From Cognatundibacterium curvum (GTDB taxonomy: Bacteria; Pseudomonadota; Gammaproteobacteria; Burkholderiales; Burkholderiaceae_D): 64,000 nucleotides of DNA. Shown in pieces: positions 36,148-43,785 of the stretch. The position numbers were made by a program, and so were the translations under genes. How positions within the stretch are numbered: the stretch's first letter is position 1; each line of letters starts with the position of its first letter. Location of the stretch: positions 372,001 through 436,000 of the forward strand of contig NZ_JACOGD010000001.1 in assembly GCF_014284235.1 (NCBI RefSeq), written 5' to 3'. Below the pieces are notes generated by a model, which saw only the letters and a program-made list of their open reading frames with translations, made no database searches and had not been told where the DNA came from.

Positions 36148-36217
36148 GCCCAACCCATCATTACACCGGACGCTGCGCGATAAAGCAGCGCAGCGCCGGT
36201 GAATTCAAACGTTAGGT
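36148..36217 (+). repeat. attC site
   Basis: R'' GCCCAAC at 36148, R' GTTAGGT at 36211; stem GACGCTGCGCGATAAAGCAGCGCAGCGCC. Confidence 0.82.
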
Positions 36218-36223
36218 ACCTCT

Positions 36224-36736
36224 GTGAAATTGTTGCAATCCTTGAGCGCCAAGACACAAGACGCAATAAATTTGCAGTTCCCTGAGCTGCGCGCAATTAA
36301 AGAGAACGATCCGAACTCCATGAATCGAGTCGCGATATCGGTGTTTGATCACTGGCTCAGAGACGAGGCCGAATGGCATTTACTTGATTGCTACGACGGC
36401 AAGGAAAGAGAAAGCAGAGATAGAAAATTCCTGTCCCACTGGCAAGCTATATTCGAATCGACCGAAGTTTACACACTTAGATATCGCGGCAGATGGCCAC
36501 GAAAATCAAAATTAGTTATTAAAAAATACTTGGACAAGCACGGCTTCTTAAGTCAATGCAAATTCGATACTCGCCACTCTCCTAGCCAATTTGTCATACT
36601 GCCGGAATTTGATTGCATCTACTTAGCTTCCTGGGATGACACAAATGTTGTGTACTTTAATTCCAGGGAAAAAGCAGATTCGATCATTAACTTAGCTAAG
36701 ATTCAAGGGCTACATTGCCTTGAATTCGATAATTAA
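36224..36736 (+). CDS. Hypothetical cassette protein (170 aa)
   Basis: GTG start 6 nt after R'; AGG of the R' box can act as SD. Soluble, basic: KSKLVIKKYLDKHGF, RHSPSQFVILPEFDCIYLASWDDTNVVYF. Not recognised. Confidence 0.72.
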   Translation: MKLLQSLSAKTQDAINLQFPELRAIKENDPNSMNRVAISVFDHWLRDEAEWHLLDCYDGKERESRDRKFLSHWQAIFESTEVYTLRYRGRWPRKSKLVIKKYLDKHGFLSQCKFDTRHSPSQFVILPEFDCIYLASWDDTNVVYFNSREKADSIINLAKIQGLHCLEFDN

Positions 36737-36756
36737 CCTTTCGGTCAACGTTAGAC
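36732..36756 (+). repeat. Miniature attC
   Basis: ATTAACC ... GTTAGAC with only a short GGTCAAC-containing spacer; the central stem is lost. Confidence 0.5.
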
Positions 36757-36970
36757 ATGTGCATTGACATGATCTATCGAATGCAATTTTTTTGACAAAA
36801 GCAAGCTGCTAATAGCTAGTTTCTTTATTGCCAATTCCACCACCCCACTTTACAATCATCTCTCATTTTTAATCAGGATCAGCGCGCGTTATGGGTCACC
36901 ACTCAACACCTGGCCAGACGAACCGTTGCAGCGGATCACCTGCGCCGTCCGCTGAACTCAAACGTTGGGC
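36757..36970 (+). repeat. Dispersed 260-bp cassette, copy 9, 5' part diverged (attC 36913-36970)
   Basis: Homology starts at TTTGACAAAAGCAAGCTGCTAA; the first ~60 bp are replaced by unrelated sequence. Core CTTTATTGCCAATTCCACC and ACTTTACAATCATC are kept. R'' GCCAGAC, R' GTTGGGC, which removes the stop of the short ORF. Confidence 0.82.
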
Positions 36971-37018
36971 CGCATTGACGCGGTCACAAAATTAATTTTT
37001 TGCATATAAAGGTGTTAA

Positions 37019-37657
37019 ATGGAAAAGCAGAATTATTTAATTGAACAACTAATAATGCAGAATCGTTTGTTGAAGCTAATATTGAGTGTACTGGTTGTAA
37101 CTCTATCAGCCATAGGCTTAATGGCAGCAAGGGCGCCCGAGGGTGTAACTGAGTCCATTCGAACCAGGGAATTATTGGTGGTCGATAGCAATAACGTAAT
37201 TCGCGCCAGAGTATCAGGGGATATGCCAGATGCGATTATGGCAAACGGCCATGTGTCTAAACGCGGTGCCAAGGCAGCTGGCTTTATGATATATGACCAA
37301 GAGGGAATAGAACGGGGTGGTTATGTCACGTTTGACCATGGCAATGCGATGCTTTCCTTGGATTCAAAATATCGCATGGTTGCCAATCTTATTGCGGGCC
37401 CTGAAGAAGATGGCGTTTCTGTCTTAAATTTGCATACAAAAAATTCCTCGTTGGAGCTGCGATCTGACCCTGAAGGTTCAAGACTGAGCGTCTCAAAGGC
37501 GCATCGGGTAACCTATCAGCATCCGGAGATTGAAACGCTTAGTCAGGGCAAGTGCAGGAGCTACAAAGATTTGGAAAAGAAATATCCCGGCGAGGGCGTA
37601 TGTCTTGATCGATTCTCTCAAGCTACGTGTGATAGATGTTTCAAATCTGAACAGTAG
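37019..37657 (+). CDS. Membrane-anchored hypothetical protein (212 aa) cassette
   Basis: One N-terminal transmembrane helix (LLKLILSVLVVTLSAIGLM) then an exported domain with repeated beta motifs (ELLVVDSNNVIRARV, GFMIYDQEGIERGGYVTFD, AMLSLDSKYRMVANL). C-terminal Cys-rich tail (GKCRSY, GVCLDRF, ATCDRCF). Not assigned to a family. Confidence 0.75.
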   Translation: MEKQNYLIEQLIMQNRLLKLILSVLVVTLSAIGLMAARAPEGVTESIRTRELLVVDSNNVIRARVSGDMPDAIMANGHVSKRGAKAAGFMIYDQEGIERGGYVTFDHGNAMLSLDSKYRMVANLIAGPEEDGVSVLNLHTKNSSLELRSDPEGSRLSVSKAHRVTYQHPEIETLSQGKCRSYKDLEKKYPGEGVCLDRFSQATCDRCFKSEQ

Positions 37658-37715
37658 CTCTCATACTTTTCTCATCTTTTGGCTGGTTTTCTTTGAGTTG
37701 GCGTTGTTCTTCGTG

Positions 37716-37806
37716 GCCTAAATTCCAGTCTAAACTTGCGCTGAAGTGGAATGCCCAAATAGCTGCGCTATTCAGGCTCCTGTGCTGCTTAACTTTGGCG
37801 CTATGC
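37716..37806 (+). repeat. Degenerate attC site
   Basis: R'' GCCTAAA at 37716; R' position holds GCTATGC directly before repeat copy 10. Arms not clear. Confidence 0.45.
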
Positions 37807-38066
37807 ATATCGTATTGATTGAATGAGTTTTCAGGCCATCAGTCAAAACACTACCCGAGATTTTTCACGCCAGGCCCACCGTCGTTTTTGACACAAGCAA
37901 ACTACTGACACCCTGTTTCTTTATTGCCAATCCCATCGCCCCGTTTTACAATCAGTCATCGTTTTTTATCAGGTTCAGCGCGTGTTATGTCTCACCGCTC
38001 AACTAGCCGCCTAAGGTATCGTTGCAGCGGATCGCCTGTGGCATCCGCTGAACTCAAACATTAGAT
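37807..38066 (+). repeat. Dispersed 260-bp cassette, copy 10 (attC 38009-38066)
   Basis: Starts ATATCGTATTGATTGAATGAG; TTGACACAAGCAAACTACTG; GTTTTACAATCAGTCATC. R'' GCCTAAG, R' ATTAGAT; the short ORF still ends in TAG. Confidence 0.88.
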
Positions 38067-38075
38067 CGCACAACG

Positions 38076-38639
38076 ATGAGACGTCTTGCCTGGTTAATTT
38101 TCTTTTTGATACTGCCTGCGTATGGTGCAAGCGACTTCTATGAGACGTTTGATTTTAAGAACTGCCTGCATTGGTATATTGATAACGAACCGCATGGAGT
38201 TGAGCTTAGTAAAGAGCCAAAGGAATATATAGCGGCGCTGGAATTGGCAAACCGCCAACCCTACTCCTGGCACAAAATTGAGTCGTGGTATGAACTGGAG
38301 AAGATGCCTGAAACTGGAAAAAACAAACTCGTTTCAGTGTATTCGGCAAGTGCCGGTCACTCAAAAAATAACTACGTCCAGAAGTTCGGCGCATGCTATG
38401 GAAACCTTTCCGTTGGAATTACCTGCTTGCCAAAACAAAACTTTCCATTGACTGGCGCAACCTACCGAGCCATCAAGTCCAAGGGAATACTAACTACTCT
38501 GGCGTGTGTCGCTGGATGCAAAACTGGCGCCCCAGCCTACATCTACTACATGGGCTACGAAAATATGGAAGGCGAAAGAAACATTGAACATGAAACTGCC
38601 AAAAAGCGATTCATTAAGGTATGCGGCGGTTCACTCTAA
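38076..38639 (+). CDS. Secreted hypothetical protein (187 aa) cassette
   Basis: Signal peptide LAWLIFFLILPAYGAS. Mature protein contains several Cys (KNCLHW, GACYGN, ITCLPK, LACVAGCKTGAP, KVCGG). Begins 10 nt after repeat copy 10. Not recognised. Confidence 0.75.
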   Translation: MRRLAWLIFFLILPAYGASDFYETFDFKNCLHWYIDNEPHGVELSKEPKEYIAALELANRQPYSWHKIESWYELEKMPETGKNKLVSVYSASAGHSKNNYVQKFGACYGNLSVGITCLPKQNFPLTGATYRAIKSKGILTTLACVAGCKTGAPAYIYYMGYENMEGERNIEHETAKKRFIKVCGGSL

Positions 38640-38699
38640 CCCTGCGTTCGAGCAGACCTGCGGGAAAAGCCGCGCAGGCCGCTCAACTCCACGTTGGGC
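38634..38699 (+). repeat. attC site
   Basis: R'' CTCTAAC at 38634 overlaps the upstream stop; R' GTTGGGC at 38693; stem GACCTGCGGGAAAAGCCGCGCAGG. Confidence 0.8.
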
Positions 38700-38769
38700 A
38701 CAAGTGCATGGATCTCGCTGATCACATTTTTTTGAAGAGGGTAATTCCCTCTTGTCGCTGGGGTTCTCC

Positions 38770-39264
38770 ATGATCGAAACACTTGAGCCCTACTCCCGTC
38801 AGATGGCTGAGGACTTACTTTCTGTATATCCCGATTGGGATCACCTCCTGACTGTTGTCACTGAAGACGGATTTAACTTCTTCCGAGTCGAAGTGCCGCC
38901 GTTGCCCGGAGCCAAGATCGGCCCACTTGGCATTACCTCGCTCTATAGCGAAGAAATCACCATTTACTTCGATTCTTACCACTGTCACTATGCGTCGATA
39001 CTTCCCTCCATCGACGAACCTGTGGGCGCTATTCCATTGATTCAACAATTGCTGAACGAGGAACTTGTTGTCGTTTCCTACCTTTGCAGCGGAGATAGCA
39101 TAATCAAGGACGGTGTATTTTCGAGGATGCTTGTGCCTGTAGCGGGGATTCCGAGCGAAAACTACGAGTATTACTATGCCAACGCTTTGCGTATACGATC
39201 ATGGAAAGGCACGTACGACAACGAGTTTCCCGCCCCCTATGTCAGCAGTAAGCCCAGACGCTGA
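38770..39264 (+). CDS. Hypothetical cassette protein (164 aa)
   Basis: ATG at 38770 with GGGG upstream. Acidic soluble protein; TIYFDSYHCHYASI near residue 70 resembles the conserved strand of some immunity-type small proteins, but this is only a visual hint. No clear attC follows (39265-39300). Confidence 0.65.
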   Translation: MIETLEPYSRQMAEDLLSVYPDWDHLLTVVTEDGFNFFRVEVPPLPGAKIGPLGITSLYSEEITIYFDSYHCHYASILPSIDEPVGAIPLIQQLLNEELVVVSYLCSGDSIIKDGVFSRMLVPVAGIPSENYEYYYANALRIRSWKGTYDNEFPAPYVSSKPRR

Positions 39265-39301
39265 CCAACACTACTCAACATAGAGCCGCGCTTGGCAATG
39301 T

Positions 39302-39847
39302 GTGATAAATCGATACAACGCTGGCTACCATCAAGTTGGGTATCTCATTGATCTAAGGAGCTTTCATACAATATTTCAACGCTACCCGACGCTTTTACAT
39401 CAAGCTCACAAACCCAGTTATAAAGATGATCTGACAAAATATGGCGAATTTACTGCCAGGGACTTCAAAGACGCCTGTTGGGCGTTGTTACACCAAGGTG
39501 TGGAAGTTTGTGCAGCATCACCGAACCCGATTTTTCAAGCACTTGCAGTCCTTCACAGGAAATTTGGCAAACGTCGCCTGCTTACGCTGGTCGACAAAAC
39601 TTCAGAGACTCACCCATTAGTGCGGTACTTGCCAGAATTGCGGCTATCCAGTGAAAATCTGCTCCCTAAACTTTCTGTCAGGCTTCAACATCGTATAACT
39701 TACGTGAAATTGGCACCATCAATCAAAAATGCAGTCTGGAAATGTTCACACCAGATTCACACTTATCTTATGAGTTATCGCAATGAGTCCATGGATTTCA
39801 TTAGTCTCAACATGCGCAATTGGCTGTATTGCAGTCATCGCTTATGA
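39302..39847 (+). CDS. Hypothetical cassette protein, C-terminus fused to repeat debris
   Basis: GTG start. The first ~120 residues look protein-like (DLTKYGEFTARDFKDACWALLHQGVEV, AVLHRKFGKRRLLTLVDK). The downstream part is translated attC/repeat sequence: GCTTCAAC runs straight into ATCGTAT with the R' box deleted. The natural C-terminus is probably near residue 125. Overlaps the next gene. Confidence 0.45.
   Translation: MINRYNAGYHQVGYLIDLRSFHTIFQRYPTLLHQAHKPSYKDDLTKYGEFTARDFKDACWALLHQGVEVCAASPNPIFQALAVLHRKFGKRRLLTLVDKTSETHPLVRYLPELRLSSENLLPKLSVRLQHRITYVKLAPSIKNAVWKCSHQIHTYLMSYRNESMDFISLNMRNWLYCSHRL
39685..39772 (+). repeat. Fragment (5' half) of the dispersed cassette
   Basis: ATCGTATAACTTACGTGA, then CACCATCAATCAAAA and GGAAATGTTCACACCAGATTCAC match the first half of the repeat unit. 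The second half and attC are absent. Confidence 0.6.
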
Positions 39848-40055
39848 GAGAGTATTTCTTCGAAAACACGCATTAACAAAATCTGGGTATCTTTTTATTG
39901 GGGGAGTAGCTGCCGGATTCTTTCTTTACATGGCTTTTTGGCAGATGCCAAAACCAGATATTTCCCCTGTCCTTTTTGGCTTAAAGTGGATTGTGTTTGG
40001 GTTTTCCATGCTGCACATCAACAAGGCATTCGCTAAAAATAATGAAAACTCATGA
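39783..40055 (+). CDS. Small membrane protein (90 aa)
   Basis: ATG at 39783. Hydrophobic helices WISLVSTCAIGCIAVIAY, GYLFIGGVAAGFFLYMAFW and VLFGLKWIVFGFSMLHI. It sits behind the 5' half-copy of the dispersed repeat. The following 40056-40129 hold a degenerate attC-like stretch (CGGACGCGCTAAAGCGCG). Confidence 0.6.
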   Translation: MSPWISLVSTCAIGCIAVIAYERVFLRKHALTKSGYLFIGGVAAGFFLYMAFWQMPKPDISPVLFGLKWIVFGFSMLHINKAFAKNNENS

Positions 40056-40129
40056 CATTCAAGTTCGCTACAATTCGCTCCGCCGGACGCGCTAAAGCGC
40101 GCCACTAAATTTTTCCTCAGGGTTCATAC

Positions 40130-40327
40130 ATGCGTCTTTCAGTTCAACCGGAGTACCTCAATGCAGTTCTCGCTTCGGTGGATGGTCATTTTTCGACCGC
40201 GCGCGAGAACTTTGAAGTCTTGATTGCTCGTGCCGAGATAGAAGAAGATCTGCCTAGGCGCAATGCACATGAGTCAATAGCAAACAATTTCTCTTACTTT
40301 GCCTGGGGCATTCCTTGTGGGCTGTGA
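40130..40327 (+). CDS. Small hypothetical protein (65 aa), possibly truncated
   Basis: ATG at 40130. RLSVQPEYLNAVLASVDGHFSTARENFEVLIARAEIEEDLPRRN is helical; the C-terminus overlaps the next fragment. May be a truncated gene. Confidence 0.4.
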   Translation: MRLSVQPEYLNAVLASVDGHFSTARENFEVLIARAEIEEDLPRRNAHESIANNFSYFAWGIPCGL

Positions 40328-40538
40328 TGTCAAAGGGAACGCAGCTTATTTCGACAAGAATAAAGTCTATGCGCTGGATGGTGCCAGCGACAAATGGGGG
40401 GATTCTTCTCCCATGAAAGCGATGTCAACGCAATATCGGTCAATCAACCGGGGCCGCATAGTTGGCCTGGCCAAGCGAAACGTCAGCCCCCCTTTAATTC
40501 AAGCGTTAAATTTCACAAGGAACGAACAATGTCATTAG
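40299..40538 (+). pseudogene. Truncated lipoprotein-like gene fragment
   Basis: The frame encodes a signal-like ISLTLPGAFLVGCDVKGNAAYF (lipobox-like LVGC) but has no good start codon, and after about 40 residues it runs into attC sequence. Probably the remnant of a cassette gene joined to the previous ORF by deletion. Confidence 0.35.
40437..40511 (+). repeat. Degenerate attC site
   Basis: Ends CTTTAATTCAAGCGTTAAAT; R' GTTAAAT at 40505. R'' weak. Confidence 0.5.
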
Positions 40539-40960
40539 TCTGGTCATCCTCAATCGACAATCTCGACTGGGCAGAGCTTGCCGCGCTGTATCGTGCCGCA
40601 CCGCTCGGAAACAAAACGCCTGAAGGGCTGAGAACTGCGTTTACGAACAGTATGTTCAAATGCTTCGTCTACCAGGACGGTAAGCTGGTTGGTGTTGGCC
40701 GTGCCCTGGCGGATGGGGTTGACTGTTCGTACATTTGTGATGTCGCGCTGCTGCCCAGCCATCAGGGAATGGGCCTGGGTAAGCAAATCGTCGCTAAGCT
40801 GGTCAGCTTATCCAGTGGTCACAAAAAAATTATTCTGTACGCGGTGCCGGGTAAAGAGCCTTTCTACAAGAAATTCGGCTTCAAACGCATGAGCAGCGCG
40901 ATGGCTATCTTTGAGAATCAGGGCGACGCCCTGGAGCGAGGGTACGTGAATGAAACCTGA
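40529..40960 (+). CDS. GNAT-family N-acetyltransferase (143 aa) cassette
   Basis: SD AAGGAA before the ATG at 40529. Motif A VALLPSHQGMGLGKQIVAKLVS (QGMGLG), motif B KEPFYKKFGFKRMSSAMAIF. Typical small GNAT acyltransferase. The first ~100 codons are duplicated nearly unchanged at 43786. Substrate unknown. Confidence 0.85.
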   Translation: MSLVWSSSIDNLDWAELAALYRAAPLGNKTPEGLRTAFTNSMFKCFVYQDGKLVGVGRALADGVDCSYICDVALLPSHQGMGLGKQIVAKLVSLSSGHKKIILYAVPGKEPFYKKFGFKRMSSAMAIFENQGDALERGYVNET

Positions 40961-40965
40961 GGCAG

Positions 40966-41046
40966 CTCCCAACTTCTCTCCGTCTTGTCGATGGACTCTG
41001 CATGATAAAACCGCGTAATACCGTTTAGCTTCACAACAGGATTAGC
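40966..41046 (+). repeat. Degenerate attC site
   Basis: CTCCCAAC at the left, central GATGGACTCTGCATGATAAAACCGCG (family of 24926 and 28987), right end GATTAGC. Confidence 0.5.
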
Positions 41047-41052
41047 AAACTG

Positions 41053-41511
41053 ATGTTCATACAGACACTGATTCCGGACCCCGATTCGCCCTGGTTCTTC
41101 GTTTTCTTCTTAGCCATGTGGTGCACGATCACTGGATTGCTTAGCACGCTATCGGGTTGGCGCAGCATGACCACCCACTGGCGGGTGCTGGGGGAAAATT
41201 CAGGCAACATCTATCGCTTCGTGTCCGGAACAATTGGCGCCAAGTCATTTCCGGTCAGGTACGGCGGTTGCCTGACCATCACGGTATCAGAACAAGGTCT
41301 GGGCCTTGCGGTTCTCTTCCCTTTCCGCTTCATGAGCCCGCCAATTTTCATTCCGTGGTCACAGATCGTCAGCGTCACCGAGGGGAAAACATTCTTCGTT
41401 CGCCATGTACTGATTCAGCCACACAATCACTGGGCACGCATCAAATTGCACGGCAGGGTTGTGGAGCAAATACTGAGTTCGAGTTCTGGACGCTTATGGA
41501 ATGCAGCTTAA
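41053..41511 (+). CDS. Membrane protein (152 aa) cassette
   Basis: One clear N-terminal helix (WFFVFFLAMWCTITGLLSTL) and a second hydrophobic region (GLGLAVLFPFRFMSPPIFIPW), then a PH-like beta segment (SQIVSVTEGKTFFVRHVLI). Unknown function. Confidence 0.7.
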   Translation: MFIQTLIPDPDSPWFFVFFLAMWCTITGLLSTLSGWRSMTTHWRVLGENSGNIYRFVSGTIGAKSFPVRYGGCLTITVSEQGLGLAVLFPFRFMSPPIFIPWSQIVSVTEGKTFFVRHVLIQPHNHWARIKLHGRVVEQILSSSSGRLWNAA

Positions 41512-41577
41512 TACTGTTGTTGAACCGGTTGAGTGTCGCGGATCAAACGCCGCGCCCGCTGGACTTATACATTAGGA
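41506..41577 (+). repeat. attC site
   Basis: GCTTAAT at 41506, ATTAGGA at 41571; arms GTGTCGCGGATCAAACGCCGCGCCCGCTGGAC. Confidence 0.65.
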
Positions 41578-41582
41578 CGACT

Positions 41583-41891
41583 ATGTCTGCTCGCGGCTAC
41601 CTACTCATGGCACTCATCGTGATTAGTTCGATATCGCAATCTCACGCTACATCGATCGGGTTCACCGACGTTAGTGTCCTTATTTTCTCGCCGCGCGAAT
41701 CAATACTTCAAGCCGGGCACAACCCACCGCTTTCGCACGCGACCCATATTATCCATAGTAAGTGCGCGTCAAAGCTACTTCCCGTCGTTGTCCTGACAGG
41801 CATTATCCCCGATGAAAACGCTCCTTTCGAGACTGAACTCGCACGTAGTCGTGTAGCGAGCGTAAAACCAGTCACTGATACAGAGTGTTGA
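41583..41891 (+). CDS. Secreted hypothetical protein (102 aa) cassette
   Basis: ATG at 41583 with AGGA (from R') 8 nt upstream. Signal peptide LLMALIVISSISQSHATS. Mature protein short, with two Cys. Not recognised. Confidence 0.6.
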   Translation: MSARGYLLMALIVISSISQSHATSIGFTDVSVLIFSPRESILQAGHNPPLSHATHIIHSKCASKLLPVVVLTGIIPDENAPFETELARSRVASVKPVTDTEC

Positions 41892-41924
41892 AACCCCGTA
41901 GTTCCAGTTCACTTGACATTAGCC
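41886..41924 (+). repeat. Degenerate/miniature attC
   Basis: TGTTGAAAC ... ATTAGCC (41918-41924) with a short spacer. The 230 bp that follow (41925-42154) have an open frame joined to repeat sequence but no recognisable gene. Confidence 0.35.
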
Positions 41925-42154
41925 ACACGCAAAATGCATCGGATTTCGTGCAACTTACTGCCCTTTTACTTGTCCAGATATGAGCAAGCTGTGGACACAT
42001 TGTCCCACTCTGGGAGGACGGTAATTACCCATGACAGTGGATTGATGATCCTGATGAAGTCACGCTTCCGCATCACCAAAGACAAGGTAGATGACGAATT
42101 TCTGTACCTGAGCCCAAATGTTTTTACGCTAACTCCACTAAATTTCCTCCTTAG

Positions 42155-42323
42155 CAAACTGCCTGCACGCTGTTTTATTATTGCCAACTCCATCTCCTCG
42201 CTTTACAATCAATCATCATTTTTTGGCTGGGGCAGCGTGTGTTATGTATCACCGCTCAACTACCAGCCTAACGAACCGTTACAGCGGATCATCCGTGGCG
42301 CCCACTGAACTCACATATTAGTC
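42155..42323 (+). repeat. Dispersed cassette, copy 11, 3' part (attC 42266-42323)
   Basis: From AGCAAACTGCCTGCACGCTG through TTATTGCCAACTCCATC and GCTTTACAATCAATCATC to an attC with R'' GCCTAAC and R' ATTAGTC. The 25-codon ORF is intact. The 5' third is replaced. Confidence 0.8.
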
Positions 42324-42360
42324 CCGTATCGTAAAACACTAAACACATCAAAGGCTTTCA

Positions 42361-42747
42361 ATGCATGCGCTCCCGATGTACGCCGCCCTGCTTGGGCTTC
42401 TATTCTTCTATCTGAGCATAAGAACCATTGGTTTGAGGCGCAGACTACAAATTGGCATTGGCTCGCAAGAAAGTGCTGAAATGCTTCGTGGCATGCGCGT
42501 GCATTCAAATTTTGCAGAGTATGTCCCCATCACACTCTTGCTAATTTACTTTGTTGAAATTCAGGGTGCTCATCCATTGCTCATTCATGCGCTAGGCATC
42601 CTTCTTTTGGTTGGGCGGGCAGTTCATGCGTATGGCGTCAGTCAAATGAATGAGAAGTTTGTTTTTAGAGTCTCGGGCATGGCCATGACGTTCACTGCAC
42701 TGCTCATTTCATCTTGTGTTTTGCTTTTTAACTTCCTCACGAAATGA
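42361..42747 (+). CDS. MAPEG-family membrane protein (128 aa) cassette
   Basis: Four transmembrane helices and the MAPEG motif MLRGMRVHSNFAEYVPITLLLIYFVE. MAPEG proteins include membrane glutathione transferases; bacterial single-gene forms (YecN-like) are poorly characterised. Possibly detoxification. Confidence 0.85.
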   Translation: MHALPMYAALLGLLFFYLSIRTIGLRRRLQIGIGSQESAEMLRGMRVHSNFAEYVPITLLLIYFVEIQGAHPLLIHALGILLLVGRAVHAYGVSQMNEKFVFRVSGMAMTFTALLISSCVLLFNFLTK

Positions 42748-42819
42748 CTGCTATTGCCTATTGTTGAATAGACAAATTTGTAGTTAGTTACCTTCATTCG
42801 CGGCACTCCTCATGGCGCA

Positions 42820-42877
42820 GCTTAGCGAACCGTTGCAGCGGATCGTCTGCGATGCCTGCTGAACTTATACGTTAGTA
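42820..42877 (+). repeat. attC site of the dispersed-cassette type
   Basis: GCTTAGCGAACCGTTGCAGCGG ... GCCTGCTGAAC, R' GTTAGTA at 42871. Only the attC part of the repeat is present. Confidence 0.8.
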
Positions 42878-42880
42878 CAT

Positions 42881-43189
42881 ATGAAAAACATCCTGATCAT
42901 CGACGGAGCAGACAACTGTGTGTACGACATCTTCGCTGCCACAGATAGTGAGTTCGACCTTGTTTTTCCGACGGGGCAGGACATTGCGTTCATCGACGAA
43001 GTCATGGCGCGCGGTCCGAAAGGTGAGTTGAATGAAGCCTTCAATCGGATTTGGCAGCGTCCGATACGGAAGGCAGAAGCCATGGGAATTCACGGCACCC
43101 TTTTCGACGAGTTAGAGCACAAGAAGCAGTATTATCCGACTCGACGCGATAGCGATGCGAGGAATCCAGATGGCTCCTGGCTGCGTTAA
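42881..43189 (+). CDS. Hypothetical cassette protein (102 aa)
   Basis: ATG 3 nt after the R' box. Begins MKNILIIDGADNCVYDIFAATDSEF and has FDLVFPTGQDIAFIDEV. Small alpha/beta protein; not assigned. Confidence 0.75.
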   Translation: MKNILIIDGADNCVYDIFAATDSEFDLVFPTGQDIAFIDEVMARGPKGELNEAFNRIWQRPIRKAEAMGIHGTLFDELEHKKQYYPTRRDSDARNPDGSWLR

Positions 43190-43291
43190 CGGGGCAAACT
43201 ATGGAACCTCAAGTGGCAGGCTGCATGGTTCTCAGCAACTGTTCATCGCAATGTGCAGCAATCAGGGCCTTTATCAGCTTTAACATTAGAC
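43186..43291 (+). repeat. Degenerate attC site
   Basis: GTTAACG near the stop, R' ATTAGAC at 43285, preceded by TATCAGCTTTAAC. Confidence 0.5.
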
Positions 43292-43304
43292 AAGAACAGC
43301 AAAA

Positions 43305-43754
43305 ATGAAAAATTACTTTTTTGAAATTCGTTGGGCAATCGCCCTGATTCTTCTGAATTATCTGGTGATGGAAGCAGCTGCTACCTGGCTCACTGAAGAC
43401 AAGATAAATCTATTGTTCACGATTGGCAGAGGCTTAGTGTGTATTTATGCTGGGTGGCTAGTCATTTCAAATTCTGTTGGTGGTCTGTGGAAGGCCTCGC
43501 TGACCGGTGCATTGTTACTCTTAATTGACCATGTTTTGTTAAAAGGTGGGACCTATCTCTGGGCATACTTCTTCTCTCCGGCAACCTTCCCTTTTGATGG
43601 GTTAATGGCATTTGGGGGTGTAGTCATTTCATATTTTGTGTTTGTCTGGGTACCTATGGCACTGGCATGTCTTGGAGGCATAGCTGCCAGGACTTATTTC
43701 AAACATTCCGGCCAGAGCCATGATCCTGGCACAACGCCTGACAGCGCTCTTTAA
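43305..43754 (+). CDS. Membrane protein (149 aa) cassette
   Basis: Four hydrophobic helices (IRWAIALILLNYLVM, FTIGRGLVCIYAGWLVI, WKASLTGALLLLIDHVLL, VVISYFVFVWVPMALACLGGI). Unknown function. Confidence 0.72.
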   Translation: MKNYFFEIRWAIALILLNYLVMEAAATWLTEDKINLLFTIGRGLVCIYAGWLVISNSVGGLWKASLTGALLLLIDHVLLKGGTYLWAYFFSPATFPFDGLMAFGGVVISYFVFVWVPMALACLGGIAARTYFKHSGQSHDPGTTPDSAL

Positions 43755-43765
43755 TTCAGGCATTT
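43736..43765 (+). repeat. Degenerate short attC
   Basis: R'' GCCTGAC at 43736, then CTCTTTAATTCAGGCATTT, related to the attC end at 40490-40511 but with R' mutated. Confidence 0.45.
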
Positions 43766-43785
43766 ATTTTCACAAGGAACGAACA

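Noticed and set aside
24383..38066. The regularly recurring unit could be a CRISPR array
   Set aside because: Units are about 260 bp, contain attC boxes, are separated by genes of varying length and have no short-spacer structure or cas genes.
24383..38066. The recurring unit could be an insertion sequence or MITE
   Set aside because: No transposase, no target-site duplications, and the ends coincide with attC R' boxes, which points to integron cassettes.
41913..42308. 131-residue ORF ending in repeat copy 11
   Set aside because: More than a third is translated repeat/attC sequence; the rest shows no recognisable features.
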